Counted from the first letter of the stretch, positions 46,848-60,541 are shown. The stretch: 64,000 nt of DNA from Phoenix dactylifera (GCF_009389715.1 NC_052393.1:2914001-2978000); one strand, 5' to 3'. Notes: generated by a model from the sequence alone, not told the origin. Numbers and translations: made by a program.

Positions 46848-49800
46848 CGCACAATGCGCGGAGAAGATAATAAAAATTTAAATATAAATTTACCTAATAG
46901 AAGAATAAATAACTTTTCAAAAAATAAAATAAAAAATATATTATAGGTGCAACGCATTTTATAATTATCGATCATTTTAATTTCAAAATTTCATTAATAA
47001 AAATATAGCACTCATGGGAATGATAAATTATTTAATAAAATGATTGAAGAATGCAAGAAATACAAAATTTGTAATTAGGTGGAAATACAAAACAAGATGC
47101 GGAGTCGAATCGAATGATATACATCAAGATTGTGTCCAATAGTCTATACACTATTTAATTAAACCCCCCTGTTATGTAATCTATATGCTAATTGTCACTT
47201 AAAGAAGAAGAGTTAGTCACTAATACATCGTGTCTAAGATTTGAAATCTTGGTTATCCACGATTATTTTAATTTTTCCTATCTATAATGATGATGAGCTA
47301 ATTATTAGAAAAACTAAATCTTCAAAGTAAAAAAAATATAGAGAAATGATAAAATTGTGCAACATAAAGCTACCTTAGCATCTTTGAATAGATTAGAATA
47401 TGAAACCTAATATCAGCATTGCAAGTTTCTCTGAAAAAATAACCAAAGCATATCATACTTGGGACCTAGTTAATAAAAAATATTAATATCAAAAAAATGC
47501 AAGAAATATTATCAAAAAAAAAATCTAATGATGACAATGAGGAGAGGCGGGAAAAGGGGCAGACGTACAATGAAAAAGATGTAGGGAAATAAATACCCTG
47601 TATTTTCGACGCCCCGGTTGACCTTAAATCAAGCAAAATATTATGATTTTATCCCCTTTTCTAGATTTTTGAGAAAGAGGAGAGAAAGAATTTCACTTCC
47701 AATACTTTCTCCTTTTCGCATAATATAATAATGTAAATATTGCCACTCGTTGCATGCGAATAGATTCATTTTAAATATTTATATTTACAATCCCAGTACA
47801 ACTATGGCCTACCATGTATATCTAATTTGGACTTAATTTTAAATAGCTCAACTCATCTAGTCATGGTTTAACCTAATCCATCATGACATATAAAACTTTA
47901 TTGCACCTAGCAAGAAAGTCTTTGACATGATTTGATTTAGCTAACTTGTCCCAACTTTGATGCTGAACTGCCAAAAAAGATACTATAAGAAGGAAAAGTT
48001 CTAATAAAAGTAGAAAGTATTAAGAATGGAATAAAAGAAAAGTCTATGTAGGTTTGACTCACAACCAACATGACATTAGATAGACCAGGCAACTTGAAAG
48101 TCCAATAGGTCACCTTTCAAGATCCAACCTGAATCACCCTTAGTCACCTTAGGCTACACAATCTATCCCATTTTGGTTGATGGCAATTTTGTTATTTGTA
48201 AAATAACTAAACATTATCTTTCTTACATAAGTATTATGCACATATGCATGGATTTTATTCCAGCACTTCGAATTGCTTTGAAATTTTATCCAGTTTATGC
48301 CTACAATTACCAATTGGAAATAACACAATGTGCAATTCTTTTCAATCAATTTAAAGAATATTTTGCATGCTTTAAGTCATGTAGCAAAATAAGGAAAATC
48401 ATTTGTGATGAATGCATTATTTTTGTTGACAATAAGATATACTGAAGAAATAATTTTTTAGATATATACATTACCTAAGTTCAACCATTTAACTTGATAG
48501 AAAATGAATTACCCACAACAAAAAACTGGCATTATGCTGAAATAGACAACATAAATCTATATACAGAGGGTAATTTCCATGTTCTAAACTGGATGGACTT
48601 ATTCTTCCATGACCCAGCCCATCGTTTCTCGACTTATGCTGATCCATCATGAGTAAAATAATATTACAGAATGTATTAAAAAGGAAACAATTAAATTTCA
48701 CTTTTGTGGAATAAGCATGATCAACATATTATATATGTATGGTTTTTTCCTTTAATATCTTCATATACCTCTATTCAAAGTAGCATAACATATTTTCATT
48801 TGGGTAATTTCCATGTTCTAAATTGGACGGACTTATTCTTCCATAGCCCAGCCCATCCTTTCTTGACTTATGCAGATCCATCATCAGTAAAATAACATCA
48901 TGCAATGTATTAAAAAAAGAAAAAAAAATTAAATTTCACTTTTGTGGAATAAGTAGGATCAGCACATTACATATGTATGGGTTTTTCCTTCAATATCTTC
49001 AAAAATTGAGAAATTTCATATAGCTCTATTCGAAGTAGCATAACATATTTTTATTTTGAAGATTTTTCAAAGATTGTTAATATAACGAACAAAAAATACA
49101 TACAAATAAACAACTGAAATATATGAACAAAAATATATAAAGTGCATTATAAAACAAATACGTTATTGAAAATTAAATAATTATGTAGAGACTTAACCCA
49201 ATGGCACCAAGAACTAAATCATTCGATATATTATATTGCTTTTTCTGCACCAATAATTTATGAAGAAAAATTATTAGTAAGACATGAGATTCTTAATATT
49301 ATATTGAATAAAAGGGAAGCACATGTGGCTGGTTGAGAAAGAATACGTGTGAAAGGATTCTTCATGAAATTAATATTGGAGAAAAAGGTTAAATATTATT
49401 GAATAAAAGGAAAGTACAAGTGACTTTCTTAGATCTTTTTTTCTTTTCTATGCATGATTTTTTTATAAAAAAATTCCATGTAATTTCGCTTACAAACGAA
49501 CTTTTTTTTTTGAACAACCGAACAACTTTTTTTTTCAACTGTTGAGAAATTTCATATAGCTCTATTCACAGCAGCATAACATATTTTCATTAAAACTTAA
49601 TGAAAATATAAGATTTGCAAGAAGAAATAAATTAGATTTGTTTTTACAAAATAAAAAATTCAAAATGAAATTAAAATAATAGAAAATAATTGGAAAAATC
49701 ATAGTGCTAACCTATATTAAATGTTAACATTAGAACTTATATTAATTTGAATATTTAATTTGTTCATAATTAAAATTAAATATAAATTGATATTAATATT

Positions 49801-50970
49801 AAATATTAAATATAAACGTTAATATACAAATTTATATTAATACGAATATTTCACATTTTATAAATAATATAAAATTGATATTAATATTAAATATAAATAT
49901 TAATACAAAAACTTATATTAATATGAATATTTAATCTATTCATAAATAATATTAAATTGATATTAATATCAAATATTAAATAACTTCTATAGTAAATAGT
50001 AATATATTAATACTAAATAAAAGTTAAAGAGCAGCAACAACAACAACAACAATAATAATAATAATAATCTACCCAAATAACTTTTATGGTAACAACTTCA
50101 ATATTAATAAGTTTTATATTAACCGTATATTTAGCTTCTATATTAAATAAAATTAATGTCAATAAATTATATATTAATTAATAAGTTTTATATTAACCAT
50201 ATATTTAACTTCTACATTAACTAAATATTAATATTAACATTAATAAGTTATTTATTAAATTTTATATATACTAATCAAATTAATAGCAAATATTATATTT
50301 AAAATATTCAATATATTTAATATAAAATTCAATATTCAATATATAAGTTAACATATAATTCGAATATTAAATTAACTTCAATAGTAAATATTAATATTTA
50401 TTAAATATTGATAATTCAATCCTATTTTTAATAATTAGAGCATTATATGATATGTGAATTAACATCTGAAGCATGACAATTATATTATTTCACATGTTAA
50501 ACTACTAAAAATTAAACTTTTCGAAATAAAAAATTCTATAGCATGGATCTGCTTCCAAGTTAATACTATGGCCATTCAAACATTACCATTATAATAAACA
50601 ATGAATAATCGAAGGAATTGCAAGAAGAAATAAAAAGTTCAAGACGAAGTTAAAATAGTAGGAATAACTGAAGGAATAAATTGAAAAATTGCAATACTAA
50701 CCTAGAGACGAGGTTTTTTTTTCTAGTTTCATGCTACTTTTGATCGTCGTGACACTAAATGCAAGGTTACAATTCAAATGCTACATTTAATAAAATAAGA
50801 AACAATCAAATGAATTGCAATTTAATAGAAGTTAATATTTAATAAAAATTTAACAAATGTGCATTAAAACTTAATATAAGAAAAATAATCGAAAAAGTAA
50901 TCCAAAGAATCAATAGAAGTTAATATTTAATCGAAAGGATTGTATATAAAAATAATAGGAATTATCAAAG
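46848..50970. repeat. AT-rich repeat block inside the TRM6-like pseudogene
   Basis: Dominated by TTAATATTAAATAT-type words, especially 49600-50450, with short (CAA)n/(AAT)n runs at 50036-50070. It opens with the GC palindrome next to the 123-bp repeat, the kind of hairpin found at ends of some plant transposons. No coding capacity. An identity as one non-autonomous element is a guess. Confidence 0.35.
48568..49010. repeat. tandem duplication, period about 236 bp
   Basis: Two units share GGGTAATTTCCATGTTCTAA, GACTTATTCTTCCAT, CTTATGCTGATCCATCAT (one difference) and AAATTTCACTTTTGTGGAAT. They diverge moderately, so the duplication is not recent. Confidence 0.8.
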
Positions 50971-53587
50971 AAATAATATGGAAAATGCAATGGAAAAATA
51001 CCGGGATTTGAAGGATTGTACATGTTTCTTTTGTGTGCATGGTTCTCTATACCGCTTTGGAATCGAGCGGCTCATGATGCCTCTAGATCAATCTAGTGTC
51101 AACCTGCGAAGATCGAAAGAAGGGAGGATCCTTACTAGTTTTCGCTCGCTAATTAGGTCCCCAACTCACCAATAGGAAGGACTCCTATTTCCACAAAAAA
51201 AAAGAATCCTCATCCTTACCAGTTTTGTCTACCTACATTTGCATCTTCCAAATAAAAAATGAATTTAGTTGTTGGAGAGGAGAGATCCAAAATTTTGTAT
51301 CTGTGGGAGGTGTCATCAAACCATAGACCAAGAGACAACCAAGTTAAGTGCACCTCAAAGTAAATGGCAAACTAACATGCACGGTTCCTTTTGATTCTTT
51401 TATTTAGCGGAAACAACTCAGCAACACCTATCACCAATCTCGGTCCAACTTAGCAATGTTGTCCCTACGGATCATCCAAACGAATAGCATGACTTTTGGC
51501 TCTCTGCCCATACAGATGACCATAATAAAAAGAAGTCTTCTACCACAAGGCACCGTATTTGCCACATCTGAGCCTCAATCCAATTACTATCCTACCCTTA
51601 TCCCAATGCATGAAGCAATCCCAACTGAAAGCCAAAACCCCCTGGACCTCCCTACAATACCATAAAAAGGTCAAGGATGTTCAAATTTTTATCTCGAGAA
51701 GAGAAATTCTCAAGGGTGGTCTCATTCTTTTGTTCAGAAGGAACATCCAAGATTTTTTCCTTAAGAGCCCAAGTCGTGCAGTTTTCCTTTTACTTAAGTT
51801 TGAAGAGTCCAAGTCGTGCGGTTTTCCTCCTTTTTTTTCTGATTTATTCTATGAATTTCTTTCCATATTTTCCAAATTTTGGAGAGGTCTCTAACTTTCT
51901 CTCTCCTTTTCGTTTAATAGGTATAGAGATGCTTCAAGCCCAAAACCTATATTTGGTTTGATCTTCTATGACAACAATTGAGAAGATTGATCTTAACTTA
52001 GTCTTGCGCCAATAATGAATCCCATTTCATTCATAAATGGACCATTGATTATGCTAATTGCTTTTATTAATTTAACAAGGCACCCCGACATCTAGGACAA
52101 ATATGTCCAGTATTGGTCTAAATTGTATTTGGTTATTCAGTTATTAGATGTTAGGGGCAGCTTCAAGCCAGACTAGACGTGAATCTAAAATTTACAAAGA
52201 AAGCAGACAACATCTAACTATTTTGGTTGAATCTAGTTTTGCCACACCTATTAGCTTAGTTGGAATATTAGGGCCTAGAGTCAACTTAAATTAAACCGAC
52301 AAGTTTATATGTCAAATCCTAATTGTGCCAAATTTAAGTTGAGTTGGAGCTAGGTTAAGCCACCTGCTGCATTTGAATCTACACGGTCTGCATGCACTTT
52401 TAAAAGTCGAGCAAAAGAATTGCACTAGAAGAATAGAAGGAAGTCGGCACACTTAGAGATTTTGCCTATGGATTCAGATGTTTCCATGAGGAAGAAAACA
52501 AGAATTTAAATTGCCAGGGAAAGTAGGCAGATTAAGGACAGTCCTTGGTTTAAGCTTCAAGTTTTTCTTCAATATATGAAACAAGAAACAGTGGATTAGA
52601 ATAGATAGATTGCTGGACAAAAGGGACGTCAAATTCGGCTTCAGAATTATCATGACAAGATAGCATGCAGCCTGTGATTTTGTTGGGAAGGTTCTACACA
52701 AAGAATGCCAACAATATGTTTGGGTAGGAAGAGACCTTTATGAAGAAACTCGGGTCAATCAAATAGGTGAAAAACCAATTAAAGCCAAAAGGCAAATACG
52801 TTTCAAGACCACCTTCTTCAATGGTGGAGGAATTGGAATACGAGGCTTTCAATCCTGAAGAAAATAGGAGCATGAGAGGCTCAAGAACGACGCAAGGAAA
52901 CGAAGAAGCTTTTCAAAACGCAATTTCGCCAAGAATTCAGGTTGTGAAAACCAAATTTTAGAGTTGTGAACGATAATCCAAATCAACGAACCCAAGAATC
53001 GCAATACCTGTTATGAATTATACAAATGAATTCATGCAATACAACGAGATAATATCAAAGAAAGCCACAAGAAGATAAATACGGTCAGGAATGGCTAACC
53101 GTGGGTCAAGGCAGTGGAAGCAGCGCAGCGTGCCAGATGGGGACCATCGCGGCCGGTGTGGACTCGGAGCAACGATCCAAACGGGCAGCCGATCAAGGGG
53201 ATCGAGAAGCATTTCTGGTTCCCAATCTTCGAAGTCCTGCAAGAACAAGCACAAACCCTATCCATATGAGTGTGTTCGACCATCCAAGAAATCAAAGAGA
53301 GAGAGAGATAGGGAGAGTAGAACGAACGCGGCGGGGGAGACGCGGGCGAAGACGATACGGTCGCCGTCGTTGATGCCGAGGAGAATGCTGCAGCCCTCCC
53401 CCGTCGCCCTCGGTTTTGGAGTCCACCGGGCCTCCTCCGCCTGATCGCCGCCGGCGGGCATTGGCCTCCCTCCGATGGAAAATATCGGGGTTCTTCCATT
53501 TCTTGGGGCGAGGAGAGGTCGAAGAAACTCTGGAGCGGAGTGAACCGGAAGGAGGGTTTTACCATCGCCGATGGTTGATGGTTCCAA

Positions 53588-55400
53588 TCATATCTCGCCC
53601 GTGTCTCGAATCTTGAAGAGTACGCTGATCATGGTTCCCATTGGGCTCGGTGGGTCTGCAACTCTGGGCCAACATCCACTAACCAAGGTCCGATTACGGT
53701 TTGGGCCGGCCCAGATTGCCTGATCGGCCTGATATGAAATATTTAACTGAGACTATCATTCCAAGGCATGCCTTTTGATTCATACACATATCATTCCAAC
53801 TGAGACTATGGTAGAAATAAATAATCTAATTTAGTTTCCAAAAGAATAGTCTACAATTACCAAGAATTAAATTATTTCAAGAACACTACCCTAAGCTCCT
53901 CACTGCTTGATCCCAAGCCTCGTCTACTCGACTGCATCTGAAAAAAAATAGAAGAGAAATATTGAGTTTCACAACCCAGTAAGTTACTAACCTCTAGTTA
54001 GATCAAATATATTATGCAAGAGATATGAATTTTGCATGATTTTCCATAAATAACAACATGCTCAAGAATATATGAAACCATATCATATCTATCAACATAG
54101 ATTTGAGAATATATAATGTATTTGGTCAAAAATAAATTTTCAAAACAACCAGGGATGGATCATCCATTCTCACTCTCTCCTAGTCCTCACGACTATGGCC
54201 ATAATTAGCCCGTGGCAAGCCCTGAAAGAGATGAGATCCTGACTACAACATATTGTTCACTGGTCATGTGATAGTAATCCCCCACTGGAGGCTTGGAAGA
54301 AAATTAGCTCTAAAATTACACGAAGATACATGCTTCCACAGCATGTGCCATCAATCTTGATTAGCTAGGCCCGAAAGGAAACTTGCTCCCAATTGCAATA
54401 TACTGTCAGCAACCTCGATTGGCTAGGTTTGAAAAAAAACAGCTCCTGATTGTAACAAACCGTTAGGCGGCATGCGCTAGTGATTGCTTCATTGGATGCC
54501 CAAAAGGAGATTATATTCTAAACCTGTGTGATCATAGTTAGATTAGAGAGTGGCAAAATCAGAAGATAATGTTATCAACACATTTATCGATGCAATAAAA
54601 TATGATTCATGCTCATGTAAATTATATCATACTTGATCCAACATTTTACAATTCAATTTTATGCAGTGTGCATAATATACTTAATAGAAATAGATTAATT
54701 TTCAAATAATATGTACTACATCATGAGTATGATTAAACAAGCTAGGGGTAGAGGTAACTTACAGTCCTAATTCAATTAGATCTGAAAATCCTTCCGACAA
54801 GGTTAACTATAGCTTCCAACACATGGCCCGATCCCTAGTCTCGATGCTTCTCTGGGGTTGAAGGCTCTAATCAACATGAAATTAATACCGTTAGCCTTTA
54901 ATCGAGAGAGAGAGAAATGAGTCTCGGTCTCGGTCTAATTTTGATCACAGGCCCTGTCCAAGTGGTCCGGGTCGACCATTAGCAGAACCAAATATAAGAT
55001 ATTTCTTTATTTATTTTATTGACCACATTTTTCTCCTCCTCTTTTCACAAATCAACGAATGGTTGGTGAACAGTTAGTTGAGTCAATCCCTCATTTTTCC
55101 CTCGAAACAAGTGGTCAAGGCCAAAAAAATATGGCCACCATGCACGATGTAAGCATGTCTCCTCAGAGAAACATGACTGCAAGTTTAACGATTTGGAATG
55201 ATTCATGAATTGAAAAATACTGCTCTGGTGTTCTCCCTACTCTTTGTAGAAGTTGTGTGTGGTTACTTGACAATCTAAATAATTCAAATTTTGCAGATTA
55301 ATTGACAGTTTGGGGCTATCCTAAGAGAAGAATCTGGAGTTGTAGAAATGTTTGGATGAGATTACCCAGATTAGCGATATAACTTTTTTCCAACATACCT
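53588..55400. other. intergenic, old retroelement-like spacer
   Basis: No gene is supported. About 53760-54960 has the wording of plant LTR-element non-coding DNA, including a partially repeated ATTAGCTAGGCCCGAAAGGA / ATTGGCTAGGTTTGAAAAAA module. Unassigned. Confidence 0.3.
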
Positions 55401-56299
55401 TGGCATCTTTCAGACCAAAGCTCACAGATAGTTTACTGAGTTACTCTTGAGAGTGTAAGCCTTCTTTTTCGAGTATTTGCTTGGTAGAAATAGTTGTTAA
55501 AATAAGGCTCTACAGAACATACTTGCAAACACCTTAGGCGCACTACATTGACCACAGTATTAGAGGCAGGCAACTCACATGCCCACTGCAGAATCTCACA
55601 TGGCATCAGGGCTTTGTTATAGAGCCTTCTTATTGACTTGCATGGCACCTAACCAGCAAACCCAGAATACCAACTTCACCATTTATATAAATCCAATTTA
55701 ACCACCGGTTATCCACTTTATTGTACGTCTCCTCCTTGTCTCCATGCATGGTCTCCACTGATTCCATTTTAGCTCTGTTTGCTTTTTAGCAGGTCGATCA
55801 TGCTTCATGAAAGGCGCTTGAGCATTAAATTTGGATTATATTCCCTTTTAGAGCACTTGGAGCTGATGGTTATCTAAATTGTTGGTGGGTTTTTGTTCTG
55901 GGCCCCCAGGTGGACCATGCTACACCAATATGCGCATCTAATACAGTAAGCACCAACAGAAGAGATTGTCAGCTGTGGTGCAACATTTCAACAGATGAAA
56001 TTATCTATGCTGCTAGATTCTTCACATACATTATAATTCAATATGAGTCCAATGTCGCAACAGCCATGATCATATCTACATATCTGATAGATTTGGCGTA
56101 TCTACTTAGTGATGCTTGCTTGATGTACACTCTTCAAATCCTAAGAGATTTATCTTCATATATTCTTGTAGACCCATCTCCATGTCTATTCCTGAATTTA
56201 TGCTACATATAGACAAAATCGCATGACATGAAATTGTACAGAATGGTTAGAAGGCACCGGCAGAGGCGCATCAGCAATGGAAGAGGAAGAGGATGCACA

Positions 56300-56892
56300 A
56301 CTTTCTGATTTCTTGCAAAATGATCCACTATTAACCTTCTTCAGCTGAAAGCATTTGTATTTAGAGAAGTTGCTCGACTCTCATCTCAAACTTGAGAATA
56401 ACCTCGCAGCATTGGCGCCGCTCGTTGAGTGATGTTGATCTATCTTTTTTAAAAAAACCGACTCATATCAGGATGCAGAGCTTATATAGTTGTACATTAA
56501 AGATACAGAGATCTTTCAAATTACTTATGAGATTATTCAACTTGTTGAATAGTTTACCAGATCTACTTACATCAGGAGATCTTTTGCTATGCCGGATAGT
56601 TGTTATCCGACTGTCCAAGACCTCGCAATTAACTGCGCTACAAAGCCAGCTTCACATAGTCCCAAAAGAGCTTTATTTGGTGGACTGCGCTTCTATCAGA
56701 TGTGGAGCAATCAAGGTAGCGCATGTCGAGGTGTCTTTTGTATCTAGTGAAGAGATTGGGTGTATGTGGAGGCATCTGATCCCCAATGGGGAAGGACAAG
56801 ATATTGAGACAGTACTCAGCTTGGAACTTCATGCTTTATACGTGGGAAAAGCTAGCAAGTTTTACAACCGAAGCAGTCGTGGACAAAAATAA
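56300..56892 (+). pseudogene. possible leucine-rich-repeat (NLR-type) relic
   Basis: With frame changes the plus strand reads LLQLKAFVFREVARLSSQT, then NLAALAPLVE..DVDLS, a series of L-x-x-L segments, and a tail IGCMWRHLIPNGEGQDIE. That layout resembles the LRR end of plant disease-resistance proteins, where repeats of L-x-x-L-x-x-L close with a W-rich phrase. No P-loop or NB-ARC motif is visible nearby, and the upper part has stops. The assignment is weak. Confidence 0.3.
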
Positions 56893-57685
56893 AAGAAAAG
56901 GTTATGAGACATATATTTGATGGAAACATTGATTTCTTTGATGGTCCGATGGACTAACAGTTATATGGATGCATTTTGGCAACAAAGGGGGATGGTTTAT
57001 ACCGAAGTGCACTGCTCAACTGTGTCATGACGGCCAACAACCTGACTCTAGATGAATTATTCTGAGGACTGCTATAGAATTGATGCTAGGATACTGAACT
57101 CACATGCTCTGATTGATCTAATTTTCGGAGAATTCGATGAAATTTCATGAGCTTCAGTTGCTGATTAGCACAACAGACAGTAATATACAGTCATAAATCA
57201 CATCCTCGGAGGTCTACCATTAGTTCCTGGTCTTCCTTGACTGCAAGGCATGAAGTGCTAGAACCTGTGCAAATCTCTCATTAACGCCACCGATCGTTTT
57301 CATATTTTGAATGATCGTGGATTACACAGTTGATGACCAACAAGTTGAATATTGACATTTTATGTACTTGCAGGTTTTTTGAGAATAAAAACAGGCACAT
57401 CCATCTGAATTCAATTGGTAGATAAACAGGGTCACATATATAATAGTATCTTTGTTGTGTGATATTTGTGTTGACAAAGCATTTCACTTCTCTGTTTGTC
57501 CTCATAATAATGTGTTAAACACCATAGAGCTCCCTTAAATAGTTAAATGCAATGGTCTTTCTATAGATTGCTTTCTTCCATCCGCTTTCGGGGTTTGAAG
57601 GTGTATCCATTGCATAGATGACATGGCCGCTGACTTGAGTGTAAGTCAACCATTGCATTAGTTGGTAATTGTGTAACAACTTATA
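56893..57685. other. intergenic, nothing recognised
   Basis: No supported gene or repeat. Confidence 0.4.
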
Positions 57686-58100
57686 AGTTGAAAGGTATTT
57701 TTTGGGTTCCTTAATCCTATATAAATATCCAAGATCTCTTCGGCAGAAAATTGATGTGGAACTAAATACATGCTCGTAGGGGTCTTCACATACTCCCTTC
57801 GTTCAACCCCTAATATCTTCGTCAAGCTAAGGGTTCAAATCCATTCAAATCTAATAATAAGCACCACGATCGACCTGTGGTCAATCTCCATAAACTCATA
57901 CTGCAGTGTCCTCTAGTCCATATGTGCTATGGAATGAGTTCGCTCTAATACTATTTGTAACAACTCAGGACTTCATTCAAAAAAGCTAGCCTGAAGGTAT
58001 TTTTTAGATTTCTTAGTTCTATATAAGTATCCAAGATTTTTTTGACGAATAACCGATGTAGGACTAAACACACTCCTATACGAGTCTTCACGGATTGAGT
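57686..58100 (+). repeat. LTR/TRIM-like repeat, copies 2 and 3 in tandem
   Basis: Two related segments (about 57686-57790 and 57955-58092) each contain AAGGTATTTTTT, CTATATAA(A/G)TATCCAAGAT and GATGT(G/A)G(A/G)ACTAAA, ending in GTCTTCAC. The words match, in order, the minus-strand copy at 16352-16482. Two direct copies with about 165 bases between them look like LTRs of a very small element (TRIM-like). Confidence 0.55.
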
Positions 58101-60194
58101 AAAGCAAGCTGAGTCGATCACTGACCATTTTCCCAAGCTTTGATCACTAATGATCTTTTTTCTTCAAGTAAAGTGATGGAAAACGACCCTCATTTCCCAT
58201 TCCCATGTTTTCTAGTGGACGGGACCGTGGAAGAGGCTGCTTGGCATTTGAGGGAGAATGATTGCATGTTCTTCCAACCTGTTCTTTCATGTACACCGTG
58301 CCCTTGGCTTATGCTCTTTTTCATTTCTCCCTCGATGGAATCTCAGGCAAGAAGAAACCAAATTGCTACTCCGGTAGCAGTCTAGAGATAAAACATGTCA
58401 TTCGGTGCATGCTTTTTGTTTTGTTTTTGTTATCACAACACAATAATCTCACAATTCACATCGGCCATTGCACAACTTTTGCAACAATGAATTGCTCTCT
58501 GTTCAAACTGGTACACTGCACAAATTGTGTGAGGATTCAATGACATTAACGTGTCTATCTATATAGACTGTGGAAACTACTCATCAATCATATCTCCACA
58601 TATCTTGATTTCATGTGTCTCTGCCAAATACAGATGGATCTACTGAAATTTTTGTACCTTACTAATGATCATCACAACAATCAACATATGATGGGTGTGA
58701 CGTAAGTGAACAAGATAACTACGACCACTCATTTACCACTCAGTATATGAGGGCTGGAAGGCTACGAGCCATGTCGAATGATGAACGGAGGGAATATCTT
58801 GGTCCACAGCCGATGATAGGAGATGAAATGAAGCTTGGAGAGGTGAGACTGAGGGGTGTTGCTTGAAGGCTGTTTCTGAGTGTAGCATTACCAGCATATA
58901 TAACAGCACAGTGTTCATCAAAAATGTTCAAATGCTAAAACTATTCAAAAGAAATCTATCATTTTGAAAAAAAGGAATCCCTTTTGATGGAGATCGCATG
59001 AATATATCCTCATGTGGACAAGAGTAATCGAGGATGCCTAAGGGAAGCTTGAAATTGTCATCTGGTCTGCAGCCAAAATAAATTTGTTATTCTTTAGAAT
59101 AAGTCCAGAAATTTTTATATTGATAATAAGATGCTCCTCTTTTTCTTGTATATTTGGTTTTACATGAGTTTTCTAAACATTGTTGAGCCCTCCCACTATG
59201 TCTAGATAGGTAGTCCTTGCTAAGCTGTAAATATTTCAAAGCTATGCCTTTCCTTTTTCCTCACCATGACCAAGGGAATAGAGCCCAAACGACCGCTTAA
59301 CAATTGCCTGAGATGAGTTATCGCCATTTCATTTCGATGGACGACACGAGCAAACTTTAGTTGATGAAAAAAAAAATATTGATACGTAATTTATACATGT
59401 TTGAGGTCAATGACTATTTTTATATGACATTATGCTTAAGCATTCATTTTCATTTGTCACGATGCTATGTTAGATAATTTGCTATTGATTTTTGTTGTTG
59501 CCTATATTGTGTTATACTATGATTAAGATTTTTTTGAGTTAATGTTGTTTGTTTTATTAATATTTTTGTAAGATTTTAGAAAATACAAATGCTTAAGATT
59601 CTTTCCGAATATCGAATATTCATTCCGTTGGTCAAATATTATAAGTGCACATTATTCTGAAATAACATGAAATTCATGAGAAATTTTATCATCTTCCCTG
59701 AATGATAAGTAAATTTCATACGGATTTCTCGATCATATAACGATTACCTCTCTGAAAAGAAAAGAAAAGCAAAGAAAAGAAAAATGCTATGATGACCAAC
59801 TATATACCATCCCTTCAAGGAAGTTAAGAAGTTTTGACATGGCAATGACATGGCATGCCACAATTTGACGGCTCCCATCTGGATTGCACCAATGTCCTTA
59901 CATAGCACTGACTCTCATGCATCAAACAAATGGCACATTGGCAGGGGGGAACTGAGTGCAGATATAGGTGGGCACAAGCAAGAATCTCAAAACGCTTCTA
60001 TTTGATCAAGGGCTGTCATCCTGGTGTTTCTCTTTAATAAATCCCTTGGTCAGAGTCGTCCCAACCTTGCCAAAGGTTATTTCTTTAAGCTATGCCCGGC
60101 TCCACCGTTTCCATCTCTTTTACTTTCCCCGGTCTTCGTGCTTTGACCCGAGGACTCAGCCTAATGAGCCTTGGAATCAATAACCATTGCAACT
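58101..60194. other. intergenic, nothing recognised
   Basis: AT-rich; no supported gene or repeat. Several short open frames lack family resemblance. Confidence 0.4.
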
Positions 60195-60541
60195 GTTTTT
60201 TTTTTTTTTTTGCGCTAAAAAAAAAGAAATTGAGTCTTCCTTCCACAAAAAAATGTCCGGTACTGATAGACAATGCACTTATATCCTCTCCAATCCGTGA
60301 TTACCCATGTACGAGTATGTCAACCTAGCACTATCTTAGTATCAGCGGATCAGAAGCGTTCCCATCGAACGTATCCAGATGAAAAACATTCAGTTTTCAC
60401 ATTTAATCGATGTCTGCGTATTTTGAGTTTGGACCATATTGATAAAAATAAAATTTCGTTCCACCTGTGCTATAACCTTGATGGTATTACTGCGCCAAAA
60501 AAATAAAGTTCCGTCCCACCTGTGCTGCAACCTCGGTGGTA
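60195..60541 (-). mobile_element. diverged SINE, second copy of the 18091-18670 family
   Basis: The plus strand shows a T-run at 60195-60211, then ACGAGTATGTCA, a CTTAGTATCAGCGGATCAG-like phrase and TTTAATCGATGTCTGCG, aligning in order with the SINE at 18091-18670. The minus-strand head carries a degraded B box. A possible short target duplication ATTGCA(A/C)C lies at about 60186 and 60544. The head region is itself partly repeated (two CCACCTGTGCT... segments). Confidence 0.6.

Larger units (their letters stand above)
43515..53587 (-). pseudogene. TRM6: TRM6-like pseudogene (tRNA m1A58 methyltransferase non-catalytic subunit)
   Basis: TRM6 pairs with TRM61 in the nucleus to methylate A58 of tRNAs. 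Exon 1 (53587-53328; EGCSILLGINDGDRIVFAR) and exon 2 (53236-53100; KIGNQK...PLIGCPFGSLLRV) are clean and join in frame. The 3' exons are recognisable but broken: 45855-45471 (ends RASPEVIKLWKEKG) has an in-frame TAG and a frameshift at an AAAAA run; 45396-45290 (LMVAAPELEVGSLVQDLLPL) has a one-base shift before the expected SYSAPFAIYHQ; 45074-44989 (ATCMQRLQTARMAIGLQI) has TGA for a Ser codon, a one-base deletion in EPWLRE and a lost acceptor AG; the last, from 43587 (VLPSRTHPL), has TAG before MSGFSGYILSG. The middle exons (Rossmann-like core) were not found between 45.9 and 53.1 kb. At least five lesions make a functional product very unlikely. Confidence 0.8.

Noticed and set aside
52767..52961. 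64-codon plus-strand frame within the TRM6-like intron
   Set aside because: Open and protein-like but short, with no start context, splice partners or family resemblance.
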